Assembly: GCF_035539115.1 (NCBI RefSeq)
Contig: NZ_DATLJA010000086.1
Span: 74,732 to 138,731 of the forward strand
DNA length: 64,000 nt
DNA from: Desulfitobacterium_A sp035539115
GTDB lineage: Bacteria > Bacillota > Desulfitobacteriia > Desulfitobacteriales > Desulfitobacteriaceae
Direction of reading: 5' to 3'
Shown piece by piece: positions 1-8,394 of this stretch (position 1 is its first letter; each line of letters starts with the position of its first letter). The notes below the pieces were generated by a model. That model was not told the DNA's origin and searched no databases. It worked only from the letters and a program-made list of their open reading frames with translations. The position numbers and the translations under genes are program-made.

Positions 1-1
1 A

Positions 2-562
2 TTAGACTATGGTAAGGTTTTTGATGATTATGCATTTGTATCTGTTGATTACCCGGGAAGTCAGGAAAGCAAAGGATCAATGAATTTACAAACCATGCAA
101 GAAGCCGCATTAAGATTCTATGATTATATAGTCGATTTGGATTATATAGATAAAGATAATATATATATTATGGGAAATAGTTATGGGACAGGTATAGCAA
201 CCTATCTTGCCTCAGAAAAAGGCTGTAAAAAGTTGGTATTAGTTACTCCATATCGTGATGTTTTTGATTTATACAATGCAATTATTCCAATCTTTAATAG
301 TCCATTGGGCTGGTTTATTACAGACAATATTAATACAAAAGAATATGCGCAATCTGTAACAGAACCAACTTTGATTATCACATCCGATTCTGATGGTACA
401 CTGGATCGGTCGATTTCCTATTCGTTAGTAAATTATTTTAATGATGCTCGTGTTACTGAATTTCAAGGGATTAAACATGCAGGGTACCTCAAGGATGAAG
501 GAGTTGTTTCAACGATTAAAAATTTTTGTGATAATTTAATATTTTTTTCGGAGATTCCATAG
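2..562 (+). CDS. Alpha/beta hydrolase, 3' part (runs off left edge)
   Basis: The reading frame is open from base 2, so the gene begins outside the window and the ATG at 80 is internal. The visible 186 residues carry the alpha/beta-hydrolase fold: a strand followed by VDYPGSQES, the nucleophile elbow GNSYG (Ser at codon 179-181), a late acid in the SDSDGTLD segment and a terminal His in IKHAGY, which together make a plausible Ser-Asp-His triad. This resembles small peptidase or lysophospholipase-like hydrolases; the substrate cannot be told. The AT-rich composition differs from the genes after 12 kb. The family call is secure, the specific function is not. Confidence 0.75.
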   Translation, partial: LDYGKVFDDYAFVSVDYPGSQESKGSMNLQTMQEAALRFYDYIVDLDYIDKDNIYIMGNSYGTGIATYLASEKGCKKLVLVTPYRDVFDLYNAIIPIFNSPLGWFITDNINTKEYAQSVTEPTLIITSDSDGTLDRSISYSLVNYFNDARVTEFQGIKHAGYLKDEGVVSTIKNFCDNLIFFSEIP

Positions 563-563
563 T

Positions 564-744
564 TATAGCCTGCATTCCCGGATTATTATAACGAGGTATT
601 GAAAAAGCCCATATCTACAGTCCTTTTTCGTCAGCCTTGTTATAAAGTATTATAACGAAGCTCACTTGGTAATTCTCTACAAACGTTGATTTATTGGGCT
701 TTTAAGGCTCCTTGTTATAATTTTAGCGGGAATGCAGGTTATAG
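564..744. repeat. MITE-like palindromic element
   Basis: About 180 bp bounded by near-perfect terminal inverted repeats: CCTGCATTCCCG at the left and CGGGAATGCAGG at the right. Pairing continues inward imperfectly to AAAAGCCC and GGGCTTTT. Four copies of an 11-mer of the TTATAACGAGG type occur in alternating orientation at 586-596, 635-645, 649-660 and 710-720, so the element could fold as two nested hairpins. It has no ORF. It fills the space between the hydrolase and the GNAT gene. Confidence 0.6.
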
Positions 745-781
745 GACATGCGTGTTAGGGCAAGGATTTGGGGGGATGTGA

Positions 782-1174
782 ATGATTGAATATAATCTGG
801 GGAAGAAGGTCAACTTTGAACATCTTGTACAACTTTTCAACCAGGCAGGCTGGACAGATAAAACATCGGATCTAGACCGTCTACAGTTAATGGTTGAGAA
901 TTCACAAATTGTTGTCACTGCTTGGGATGAGGGGAATATGATTGGTTTCGCTAGGTGCGTTACTGATCATGTATTCAATGGCCAAATAAATAACGTTATA
1001 GTTGATCAAGAATACCGCGGTAGGGGAATCGGTAAGGGACTTATTTCAAACATTCTTAACAGTAGTAAAATGGTTACTTACATTCTTAGAGGTGACACTG
1101 AAAATGTAGATTTTTACAAGCATATGGGATTTAAAGACGCCAATTTATCTTTGGTTTATAACCGAGTTGAATAG
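782..1174 (+). CDS. GNAT-family N-acetyltransferase
   Basis: A 130-residue protein, the usual length of a single GNAT domain. The acetyl-CoA-binding motif A is clear at about residues 75-90 (QEYRGRGIGKGLI), followed by a motif-B region ending FYKHMGF, both typical of GCN5-related acetyltransferases. The ATG is preceded by a G-rich stretch (GGGGGATGTG). The acceptor is unknown; small GNATs of this type act on amines such as polyamines, antibiotics or protein N-termini. It stands alone between a palindromic element and a repeat. Confidence 0.85.
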   Translation: MIEYNLGKKVNFEHLVQLFNQAGWTDKTSDLDRLQLMVENSQIVVTAWDEGNMIGFARCVTDHVFNGQINNVIVDQEYRGRGIGKGLISNILNSSKMVTYILRGDTENVDFYKHMGFKDANLSLVYNRVE

Positions 1175-1286
1175 AGACCGAGGCTATTTAGGAGTTACAA
1201 AAGTTCGTAACTATTTATTCATTTCGGAACTACAAGAGAGTTGATTATTAAAGCAAAGAAATGGGGACCGGACGCTGAGTGGAAAT

Positions 1287-1532
1287 TCTTATATTGTGCA
1301 ATTAGCCTAAGCAGAATATATGTTATTGAATAACAAGAAGTGGTCCATAATGGTTAAAAACCGAGGTTGGTCCTTGATGATAGCGGCAGCTCAGGCTAAA
1401 GTTAACAATTAGGACTTATCTCAGAAATGATATAAGCATAGACTATTTAAGACTAGTCTTATTAAAAAATATAGGGTATGGGAACTTAACTTTATTTGAT
1501 TTTAAGTACCCATACCCTTATTTTTATTAAAA
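1287..1532 (+). repeat. Structured repeat family A, copy 1
   Basis: First of three related intergenic segments (others at 4592-4859 and 8395-8582). Shared parts are a 5' block (TTGTGCAATTAG), a central block (TCCATAATGGTTAAAA, then TTGGTCC and ATGATAGC), and a 3' hairpin at 1473-1518 with arms AGGGTATGGG and CCCATACCCT enclosing ACTTAA and TTAAGT, followed by TTATTTTT. The hairpin plus T-run resembles an intrinsic terminator. A tiny ATG ORF of 11 codons lies in the central block. Nothing else is visible in 1175-1723. Confidence 0.7.
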
Positions 1533-1723
1533 GCTATATTTTTGAGATATTAATTAAAAAATGGCTATTGCGCACTTGTAGGATATAGCACTAAACCGCT
1601 GGCGCGGTGGTTTCCGTAGTATAGCCCCTGTTATTCAACCGAATGTTGCTGTTAACTATTACTTCTCGTTCATATCTCCTGTAAAATATTAGAGATTTTA
1701 TTTTAAAGGAGATGTTTCGATCT

Positions 1724-2316
1724 ATGACAAAAGAAGAGGTTTTAGCGAAGCTGCAATTTGATGTGGAACTCAGGGGGCTAAGCAAGCATACCCAGGCTGA
1801 ATACCCTACCAGAGTCAAAATCTTTCAGGATCACTTTAATAAACCTGCAACCGAGTTAGGTGAAGAGGATATTAGACAGTTTCTCCACTATCTCACCACA
1901 GAAAAAAAGCTTGCGCCTGTGGTGCAGGGCTTCGCCTCAGTGAAGCAGCCTCCCTTAAAGTTTCAGATATCGATAGCAACAAAATGCAGTTGTTCATTCG
2001 CAATGCTAAAGGCAGCAAAGATCGATATGCTCTGCTTTCACAAGCCAATCTCGATATCCTCAGAACATACTGGAAAGCCTATCGCCCTTAAAGAATGGCT
2101 TTTTTACAGCAGGAATAATACCAACACACACATTTTGCATAGAGCTATACAAAATATTTTTCATAAATATGTCAATATATTTTTTATATCAAGCAGTTGC
2201 TCGGGCACTCAGATATCAGCTCGACTTGCTATTACTTGCATTTGCTTAAGATTGAATCACTCAACGTAAAGAGTCCTCTAGATCGGCTGGCTGAATCGGA
2301 TAAGGCCAATGGCTGA
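1724..2316 (+). pseudogene. Broken tyrosine recombinase of an IS91-type element
   Basis: The start is ATG 1724, with AAAGGAG at 1705-1711. The N-terminal SAM-like core-binding domain is readable (RGLSKHTQAEYPTRVKIF), then the frame breaks near 1915. The catalytic domain continues in another frame (GLRLSEAASLKVSDIDSN, GSKDRY), stops at 2089-2091, resumes as EWLFYSRNN, and ends in a third frame with LLGHSDISSTCYYLH, which holds the C-terminal His and Tyr, finishing at TGA 2314-2316. A segment between the N-terminal and catalytic parts is also missing. The end overlaps the ATG of the transposase at 2309, as in IS91-like recombinase/transposase pairs. Confidence 0.75.
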
Positions 2317-2638
2317 GGTTCAAGATATCTTCCTAAAATACGGCAAAGACTACCGAAACAACCACAAGCTCACTCTAGTGCAACATAAAGCGATGTCAGC
2401 CATTCAAAAATGCAGAACATCACATTTAGGCGGCCATAAGGAGGTTTGTGACGCTTGTGGGCATACTCGAATTTCTTACAATTCTTGCCGCAACAGGCAC
2501 TGCCCTAAATGCCAAACTCTTGCCAAAGAACGCTGGATTGAAAACCAGAAAAGCAATTTGCTCGACGTTGGATACTTCCATGTGGTATTCACCAACAAGA
2601 AAAATACGTTTTGGCATTTTGCGACGATTCGATCGTAA
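2309..2638 (+). pseudogene. IS91-family transposase, N-terminal fragment
   Basis: The first ~95 residues match the zinc-binding N-terminus of IS91/IS801-type transposases: CDACGH, then NSCRNRHCPKCQ, then KERWIE, ending with GYFHVVFT. After that (about base 2594) the sequence is unrelated and terminates, whereas a full transposase would be roughly 350-400 residues. The catalytic domain is therefore lost and the element is dead. It starts inside the recombinase stop region, indicating translational coupling in the ancestral element. Confidence 0.8.
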
Positions 2639-2999
2639 TACAAAAATTCAATAACGAAAGTAAGGTTCAGCTCATTTTTGTAATTCGGCGACTTACGATG
2701 AATCAATTTTCATGATAGTACAATAACGTTTGTAAGGTCAGACTAGTTAGACAATGATGAAGATTCATGCGAAAATGAATTTATGCTTACGAATAGAATG
2801 TAATAGTTAGCACTTTAGCGTCTGCTACATTCAAACCATTGATTTCACCGGTATTTTGAACGATTTTGAAAGTGTATCAATGTCGCGATTTGTGAAATTT
2901 ACAATGAGACATAAGAGCAAGCAGCGCACACAGATTATAATTGTAACGACTTGTATGGATATGGCACTTAAGACATTGTTAAAAATAATAAGAGCATGT
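2639..2999. other. AT-rich intergenic stretch without a recognisable gene
   Basis: No coding signature on either strand. Two related 20-mers (CAATAACGAAAGTAAGGTTC near 2650 and CAATAACGTTTGTAAGGTC near 2721) suggest a small internal duplication. It is probably debris between two dead transposase fragments. Confidence 0.4.
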
Positions 3000-3144
3000 T
3001 GGGATATTGAAAACTCGAATTTTTAATAACTTGAAACGTGAATGTGGTTTAGAGCATTGCTTTATGCATTGCGAGAAGGCAGTAGAAGCTGCTCCGGAAC
3101 TGGTCAACACTTTCCCAACTGGTGAAATTCAAATTATCGGATAG
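3000..3144 (+). pseudogene. Transposase C-terminal remnant
   Basis: Reading from TGG at 3000 gives WDIENSNF, then a stop caused by one extra T in a T5 run near 3026. In the next frame it continues NNLKRECGLEHCFMHCEKA and ends at TAG 3142-3144. The W-x-IEN...LK...LEHCF pattern is that of the C-terminal region of DDE transposases (IS4-like). The rest of the gene is absent. The family assignment is by eye only. Confidence 0.5.
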
Positions 3145-3313
3145 TTACATTTTCTCCACCTGTGAGGCATGCCGGCTGTGAAACTAATCCGATCGGCCTG
3201 CCTTAGTGACTCATTAAGAATCACATCAAATACAGGACCGCCGAGGCACATCCTTAGGAAATATCCTAGGCATCTTCGTGGTTCATAAGAATTCAAAACA
3301 AAGGAGTGCTAAC

Positions 3314-4243
3314 ATGAAAATATGTGTACTCGGTGCCGGCGCTATGGGCTGCCTTTACGGCGGATGCCTGTCGCATATCGGCCATGATGTTACCCTTGTA
3401 GGCGGCAGGAGTATTCCTATTATTCGGGAAAAAGGCCTAAAAATGAATACGGCCTGGACCGGTCCCATCGTTGTCCATCCCAAAGCCTGTTATGCCAATG
3501 AGCTTGAGGGTGAATTTGATCTTCTCATCCTCCTGACAAAGGCTTTTCAGTCGCACGATGCAATGGATTCCGTACGCCATATCCTCAATGACAAAATGAC
3601 CGTCCTGTCTCTGCAGAATGGCCTGGGCAACAAAGAACTGCTTCAGGAATATGTCTCTACCGAGCAGATTATGCTGGGTATGACCCTGTATCCTTCTGAT
3701 CTCATAGCTCCCGGGGAAATCGTCAGCAGCTTTGCCGATATTGGTGCACTTGTCGACGCCGAGGGCCCCCTGACAGAACGAACAAAGAAGATCTCTGCCG
3801 AAATGGATAAGGCGGGCATCAAACACATCATCGGCGAAGGTGCGTGGGAATTTATCTGGGAAAAGATTATTTTTAACGCCGTCGCTAATCCTTTGTGCGC
3901 TCTCTTGGGCGTCTCCTCCGAAATGCTCTCTCCCATCGGTGCCTTTGACCTGCTCTATCAGATGGCTGATGAGGGTCTAGCTATTGCCAATGCCAACGGC
4001 GTTGCCATTTCCGGCGAAAGCATGAGAAAGCGTTTAGACGTGTTGGAACTGGGGAAACCCCACGCCCCCTCAATGTTGGTGGACATCACTGCCGGTCGCA
4101 AGACCGAAGTAGATACCATAAACGGTGGCCTGGTAAGAGAAGGTAAGAGACTTGGCATACCCACTCCGATCAACAACATCATTATTCAGCTAATTCATTT
4201 GAAGGAAAAGTCCCGTGGAAGAGAATATACTCCCCATAGTTGA
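3314..4243 (+). CDS. panE: 2-dehydropantoate 2-reductase family (PanE/ApbA-like)
   Basis: A 309-residue protein from ATG 3314 with AAGGAG at about 3301; the upstream in-frame Met at 3278 has no ribosome site. The N-terminal Rossmann fold with CVLGAGAMGCLYGG binds NADP. A second conserved segment, LQNGLGN, and the C-terminal helical half with WEFIWEKIIFNAVANPLCAL match ketopantoate reductases, where Lys and Asn/Glu of this region bind substrate. The family reduces ketopantoate to pantoate in CoA synthesis, but many paralogues act on other 2-oxo acids, and no panB/panC neighbour is present, so the substrate is uncertain. It sits alone between transposon debris and repeats and looks intact. GC is higher than its flanks. 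Confidence 0.8.
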   Translation: MKICVLGAGAMGCLYGGCLSHIGHDVTLVGGRSIPIIREKGLKMNTAWTGPIVVHPKACYANELEGEFDLLILLTKAFQSHDAMDSVRHILNDKMTVLSLQNGLGNKELLQEYVSTEQIMLGMTLYPSDLIAPGEIVSSFADIGALVDAEGPLTERTKKISAEMDKAGIKHIIGEGAWEFIWEKIIFNAVANPLCALLGVSSEMLSPIGAFDLLYQMADEGLAIANANGVAISGESMRKRLDVLELGKPHAPSMLVDITAGRKTEVDTINGGLVREGKRLGIPTPINNIIIQLIHLKEKSRGREYTPHS

Positions 4244-4453
4244 TCCACCAATTCTCCATAGCATAAGTTGATTTGCAATACCCATCATCTCAAAGAAATG
4301 TCTTTTTGCTTATAATTTAAATAATTTGTTAATGGTCTTATCGGGGCAGGGTCTTACGTTCTTTTTTAGCATTGCACGTATGAAGAAATAAAAAGACAAA
4401 GGGTTTGGTTAATGCAAATGAACCGCCCCTCTGTTCTTTAGAGACAAATAAAC

Positions 4454-4500
4454 AAGATACTACAAGGGACTGTGTTTCACACAGTCCCTTGTAGTATCTT
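4454..4500. terminator. Perfect 22-bp inverted repeat, 3-nt loop
   Basis: Arms run from AAGATACTACAAGGGAC to GTCCCTTGTAGTATCTT with no mismatch over 22 bp and a TTC loop. No T-run follows, so it is not a textbook intrinsic terminator. It could act as a bidirectional block or be an element end. The surrounding 4244-4591 has no gene. Confidence 0.5.
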
Positions 4501-4591
4501 AGAGTAGGGGGAGGAGAAGACTCTTTAAAAGTTTTTTACCCACAAATCATTATTTACTGTAATATAGGACGATGCTAACAGTAAGACTCAT

Positions 4592-4859
4592 TATTCTTAT
4601 GTTGTGCAATTAGTCCGAACAGATATAAATGTTATTGGTTACAAAAAGTGTTCCATAATGTTAAAAATTGAGATTGGTCTTTTATGATAGCTGCAGCACA
4701 GGCTAAAGTTAACAATCAGGACTAATCAGTAACGAAACAAATAGCCAAGCGCAAACTGTAAACCGATATATGGACATTTTGACCCATTGTATAATAAAAA
4801 TAGAGGGATATTGGAACTTAAATCATTTTGATTTTAAGTACCAATATCCCTATTTTATT
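4592..4859 (+). repeat. Structured repeat family A, copy 2
   Basis: Matches copy 1 from TTGTGCAATTAG through TCCATAATG, TTGGTC and ATGATAGCTGCAGCACAGG. The 3' hairpin (4804-4851) has arms AGGGATATTGG and CCAATATCCCT, which differ from copy 1 on both sides yet still pair, while the inner ACTTAAA/TTTAAGT and the TTGATTTTAAG loop side are kept. This copy carries an extra ~50-nt insert before the hairpin. Confidence 0.7.
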
Positions 4860-4897
4860 GCAAGCTGGGTGTTATCCGAACCCCACCGAAATGATAT

Positions 4898-4938
4898 GGC
4901 CTTCCTTTCTTTATTTCAATGAAAGGAGGGCTTTTTTT
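4898..4938 (+). terminator. Intrinsic terminator
   Basis: GGCCTTCCTTTC pairs with GAAAGGAGGGC (4921-4931, one bulge) and is followed by seven T. It lies just after repeat A copy 2 and before repeat B copy 1, so it closes whatever is transcribed through this gap. Confidence 0.7.
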
Positions 4939-5008
4939 GTACTAACAGAAACTTCCATGAACCTGCCGATTCACAGGGAGGTATGAAAATGTAGTCCATT
5001 TTCGTAAG

Positions 5009-5093
5009 AAAGTATAAGTTTTGGGCAGATAGCATTAGTGCAACTAAGGCTTCCGCTTTCGCAAAGCTCGGTGAAAGCCGGGTTTTCTTTATA
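5009..5093 (+). repeat. Structured repeat family B, copy 1
   Basis: About 85 nt nearly identical to 22413-22499: GAAAGTATAAGTTTTGGGCA, then GATAGCATTAGTGCAACTAA, then a stem made by AACT-GGCTT and AAGCC-GGTT, ending TTTTCTTTAT. The inner loop differs between copies and the outer pair changes from T-G here to T-A in copy 2, so pairing is kept. In this copy ACTAACAGAA (upstream arm, about 4941) is separated from the rest by ~65 nt containing a further hairpin, GAAAATG/CATTTTC. It lies about 120 bp upstream of a DeoR-type regulator. Confidence 0.65.
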
Positions 5094-5211
5094 AATATTG
5101 AGTATTATAAATAGCCAAAGCTTAAAACAGCATATAATAGCATGAAAATGCAATAATATAAGTACAAAACTGCAGACAACATGATATAATGCAATAGAGG
5201 GGTTGTTGAGT

Positions 5212-5982
5212 ATGTTTGCTGAGGAACGCCAAGAGCAAATCCTTTCTAAGGTAAGATCCTTGGGAAGGGTATTTGCTAAAGACCTTGCAGAAGAATTTCG
5301 AGTGTCCATTGATACCATTCGTAGAGACCTTACCACAATGGAAGAAAACGGTCTTCTCAAAAGAACGCATGGAGGAGCTGTGCCGCTATCGAAGGTTAGA
5401 AGATTCCCTATGGATGATCGAATTCGTTATGGTGAAGGAACAGGGCATCAAAACGCAGTAGCTAAGCTCGCTGTATCTTATATCGAGCAGGGTGACACTT
5501 TATTTATTGGTGGAGCCAGTATCCATTATATTTTACTCAAATACTTACCTATTGATCGGGACTATACCGTCATTACAAATTCACTCGTTATTGCTGAGAA
5601 ATTAAAGCGTTACAGTAATATTGAAACCTATATCGTCTGTGGGAAAGTGAAAAGCGAGGAAGGAATTGTTGATCCTTTGGCGACGGAATTCATAAGAACC
5701 TTGCGAATTGATACGGCTTTTTTAACAGGTGGCGGAATTTCTGCCAAACATGGACTGAGTAGTTCAACCCCGGAAGGCGCTATTTTTCAAAGAGCTGTAG
5801 CGGAAGTCTCACATCAAACCATTTGCCTGGCGAATTTTGACAAGGTGGGGACAGAATTCTTTGCCAAAACGATTGATTTAAAGGATTTGGATGTTCTCAT
5901 TACGGATTGGGAAGCACCAGATGAAGAAATTGGGAAAATTAAACAGTTAGGGGTTAAAGTCTTAATTGCCGAAGAAAATTAA
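5212..5982 (+). CDS. DeoR-family transcriptional regulator
   Basis: A 256-residue protein. ATG 5212 is preferred over TTG 5203 because AGAGGGG (5196-5202) gives normal spacing only to 5212. The N-terminal DeoR-type winged helix is clear (EERQEQILSKV, then DLAEEFRVSIDTIRRDL and a THGGAV hinge). The C-terminal half is the DeoRC effector fold that senses phosphosugars, with LFIGGASIHY and FLTGGGISAKHGLSS in the usual positions. Such proteins repress sugar-utilisation operons until a sugar phosphate binds. Two aminotransferase genes follow at 23- and 18-bp spacing, so it probably regulates or is co-transcribed with them. Confidence 0.88.
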   Translation: MFAEERQEQILSKVRSLGRVFAKDLAEEFRVSIDTIRRDLTTMEENGLLKRTHGGAVPLSKVRRFPMDDRIRYGEGTGHQNAVAKLAVSYIEQGDTLFIGGASIHYILLKYLPIDRDYTVITNSLVIAEKLKRYSNIETYIVCGKVKSEEGIVDPLATEFIRTLRIDTAFLTGGGISAKHGLSSSTPEGAIFQRAVAEVSHQTICLANFDKVGTEFFAKTIDLKDLDVLITDWEAPDEEIGKIKQLGVKVLIAEEN

Positions 5983-6005
5983 ATGAAAAGAAGGTTGGAT
6001 TAATT

Positions 6006-7130
6006 ATGAAAGTCAAATTCTATGAGTCACAGAGAGAATATCATGAGAAAAAGGATGAATTTAATCGTGCGCTTCAGCTCGTCCTTGAGAAGGGAAATTT
6101 TATCCTCGGTGACCAGGTTGCTCAACTTGAAAACGAAATCCAAGCCTATTGTCAGGTGAAATATGCGGTTGGGGTAGCGTCTGGAACCGATGCACTAACC
6201 ATAGCGTCGGATATACTTGGGTTTAAGGATGGAAAAGAGGTTATTACTTCGCCCTTTACGTTTCTTGCTTCAGCCTCATGTATCACAAAGCATAGAGGAC
6301 GTCCCGTATTTGTGGATATCAATGAAGAGACCTTTGGAATTGATGTGAATAAGATCGAAGAAAAGGTCAATCCAAATACGATAGGAATCCTTCCAATCCA
6401 CTTGTTTAATCAGATGGCAGATATGGATCGAATCATGGATATTGCTGAAAAGCACCAACTCAGGGTGCTGGAAGATGCTGCTGAAGCTTTTGGAATGCGA
6501 TGGAAGGGTAAGGGCAGTGAATATAAGCATTCAGGAACGATCGGTGATTTTGGCGTGTTTTCATTTTTTCCCACCAAAACCCTCGGGGGCTATGGCGATG
6601 GCGGAATGATTGTTACTAATAATGAAGAACTTGCGCAAAAAGCAAAACAATATCGGGTACATGGGGCGTCAAAGAAATACTACTATGATAATGTGGGGTA
6701 TAATTCACGCTTAGATACTCTTCAAGCAGCAATATTGTTGGTCAAATTGAAATATATTGATGAAGCCATACGTAAGCGGGAGAAGGTTGCCCATTTGTAT
6801 ATGGATCACTTAAGTGATTGTGAAAATATAAGGTTCCCTAAGATTAAAGGGCAACAGAAGTCTGTTTTTTATGTGTTTACCGTTTTGGCCGAGAATCGGG
6901 ATGAACTTGCGGCGTATTTAACTGAAAATGAAATAGGGTACAGCATTTATTATCCTCGCCCCCTTCATGTCCAGGCGTGTTTTAAGGATTTGGGGTATAA
7001 AATAGGAGACTTCCCCGTAGCAGAGAGAGTAGCAAAAGAGATTATTGCCCTCCCCATCTATCCTGAAATAACGAAGGATGAAGTTGAATTCGTCTGTGAA
7101 AAAATCAAGGCGTTTTATAGAAATAAATAA
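6006..7130 (+). CDS. DegT/DnrJ/EryC1/StrS aminotransferase 1
   Basis: A 374-residue PLP-dependent aminotransferase of the sugar-nucleotide type (fold type I). Visible are GVASGTDAL (PLP phosphate region, ~residues 56-64), the acidic residue in LEDAAEAFGM, and the Schiff-base lysine in SFFPTKTLGGYGDGG. The family converts keto-sugars (usually UDP- or dTDP-linked) to amino-sugars, using glutamate. No glycosyltransferase, dehydratase or epimerase gene is nearby, so the substrate is unknown. It is the first of two consecutive family members. Confidence 0.88.
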   Translation: MKVKFYESQREYHEKKDEFNRALQLVLEKGNFILGDQVAQLENEIQAYCQVKYAVGVASGTDALTIASDILGFKDGKEVITSPFTFLASASCITKHRGRPVFVDINEETFGIDVNKIEEKVNPNTIGILPIHLFNQMADMDRIMDIAEKHQLRVLEDAAEAFGMRWKGKGSEYKHSGTIGDFGVFSFFPTKTLGGYGDGGMIVTNNEELAQKAKQYRVHGASKKYYYDNVGYNSRLDTLQAAILLVKLKYIDEAIRKREKVAHLYMDHLSDCENIRFPKIKGQQKSVFYVFTVLAENRDELAAYLTENEIGYSIYYPRPLHVQACFKDLGYKIGDFPVAERVAKEIIALPIYPEITKDEVEFVCEKIKAFYRNK

Positions 7131-7148
7131 ACGTAAGAAAGGAAATGG

Positions 7149-8327
7149 ATGATGACACTTAAGAAAATACCGTTTTCACCGCCAGATATTACGGAGGAAG
7201 AAATTGCTGCTGTTTCGGAAGTGCTAAGGTCCGGATGGATTACAACGGGTCCCAATACAGCTCGATTTGAACAAGAATTAGCGGATTATAGTGGTACGAA
7301 ACACGCAATTGCTTTAAATAGTGCAACGGCAGGTATGGAGCTGATTTTAAAGGTTTTAGGCATCGGCGGGGAAGATGAAGTGATCACGACACCTTATACC
7401 TATGCCGCAACCTCCAATGTACTCGTTCATCGGGGAATAAGGCCAACCTTTGTAGACATAAAGAAAGATAGCTTCTTAATTGATGAACAAAAGATCGCGG
7501 AAGCCATTACACCGAAAACGAAGGCAATTATGACGGTGGATATTGCGGGAGTACCTGTTGATTATGATGCCGTACGAAACGCCCTAAAGGCCAAAAATCG
7601 TGAAGATATTACTCTAATTTCTGACTCTGCCCACTCTTTTGGAGCGACCTATAAGGGACAGAAGGTTGGAGGCGAGATGGATTTTCATGTTTTCTCTTTT
7701 CATGCGATAAAGAACCTGACAACGGCAGAAGGAGGAGCAATTACTTATAACAACAATAGTTTTCATGGAAAGGACAACTTGTTTAAGGAATTTAAATATA
7801 CGTCCTTACAAGGACAAACAAAGGACGCCTTCTCCAAAATGCAAGCGGGAGCTTGGAAATACGATATCGTGACCGATGGCTTTAAATGTAATATGACTGA
7901 CATTATGGCAGCAATCGGACGGGTTCAACTTCAACGCTATGAAGAGATGTTAAGAAAAAGAGCGGAACTTCATGCAGTTTATAGTAAAATTCTGGGGACG
8001 AAAGAATGGGCGATCCTTCCCTTTGAAAAAAATAATGAAGTTCAAACGAACTATCATTTATATACCTTAAGACTAAGGGGCTTTAGTGAAGAACAAAGGA
8101 ATCGGGTCATCGAAAAGATGGGCGAAAAAGATATTGCTACCAATGTACACTTCATGCCGTTGCCTATGTTCACGTTTTATCGGAACCTTGGTTATAAAAT
8201 TAAAGATTACCCCAATGCTTATGCTCAGTATGCGAATGAGATTACCTTACCGCTTTATTCGAAGCTATCGGTTGAGGATGCGGAATATGTTGCGAAAGAG
8301 CTTATCAAGTGTATTGAAAAGATTTAG
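7149..8327 (+). CDS. DegT/DnrJ/EryC1/StrS aminotransferase 2
   Basis: A 392-residue second member, only moderately similar to the first. The opening PFSPPDITEEEIAAV...SGWITTGPN is typical of ArnB/PseC-like enzymes; the cofactor region NSATAGMEL, SDSAHSFGA and the lysine in SFHAIKNLTTAEGG are present. The start ATG 7149 follows AAAGGA. The second ATG codon two bases on is equally usable. Together with gene 6006 it would allow two different keto-sugars, or a hetero-oligomer, to be aminated. Regulation probably comes from the DeoR gene upstream. Repeat A copy 3 follows, 68 bp after the stop. Confidence 0.88.
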   Translation: MMTLKKIPFSPPDITEEEIAAVSEVLRSGWITTGPNTARFEQELADYSGTKHAIALNSATAGMELILKVLGIGGEDEVITTPYTYAATSNVLVHRGIRPTFVDIKKDSFLIDEQKIAEAITPKTKAIMTVDIAGVPVDYDAVRNALKAKNREDITLISDSAHSFGATYKGQKVGGEMDFHVFSFHAIKNLTTAEGGAITYNNNSFHGKDNLFKEFKYTSLQGQTKDAFSKMQAGAWKYDIVTDGFKCNMTDIMAAIGRVQLQRYEEMLRKRAELHAVYSKILGTKEWAILPFEKNNEVQTNYHLYTLRLRGFSEEQRNRVIEKMGEKDIATNVHFMPLPMFTFYRNLGYKIKDYPNAYAQYANEITLPLYSKLSVEDAEYVAKELIKCIEKI

Positions 8328-8394
8328 ATGGGATCGAAAATCGAGATTTGGAGTCGATTTCGTGAAAATGTCTTCATCATTCAGGTTTCAAATT

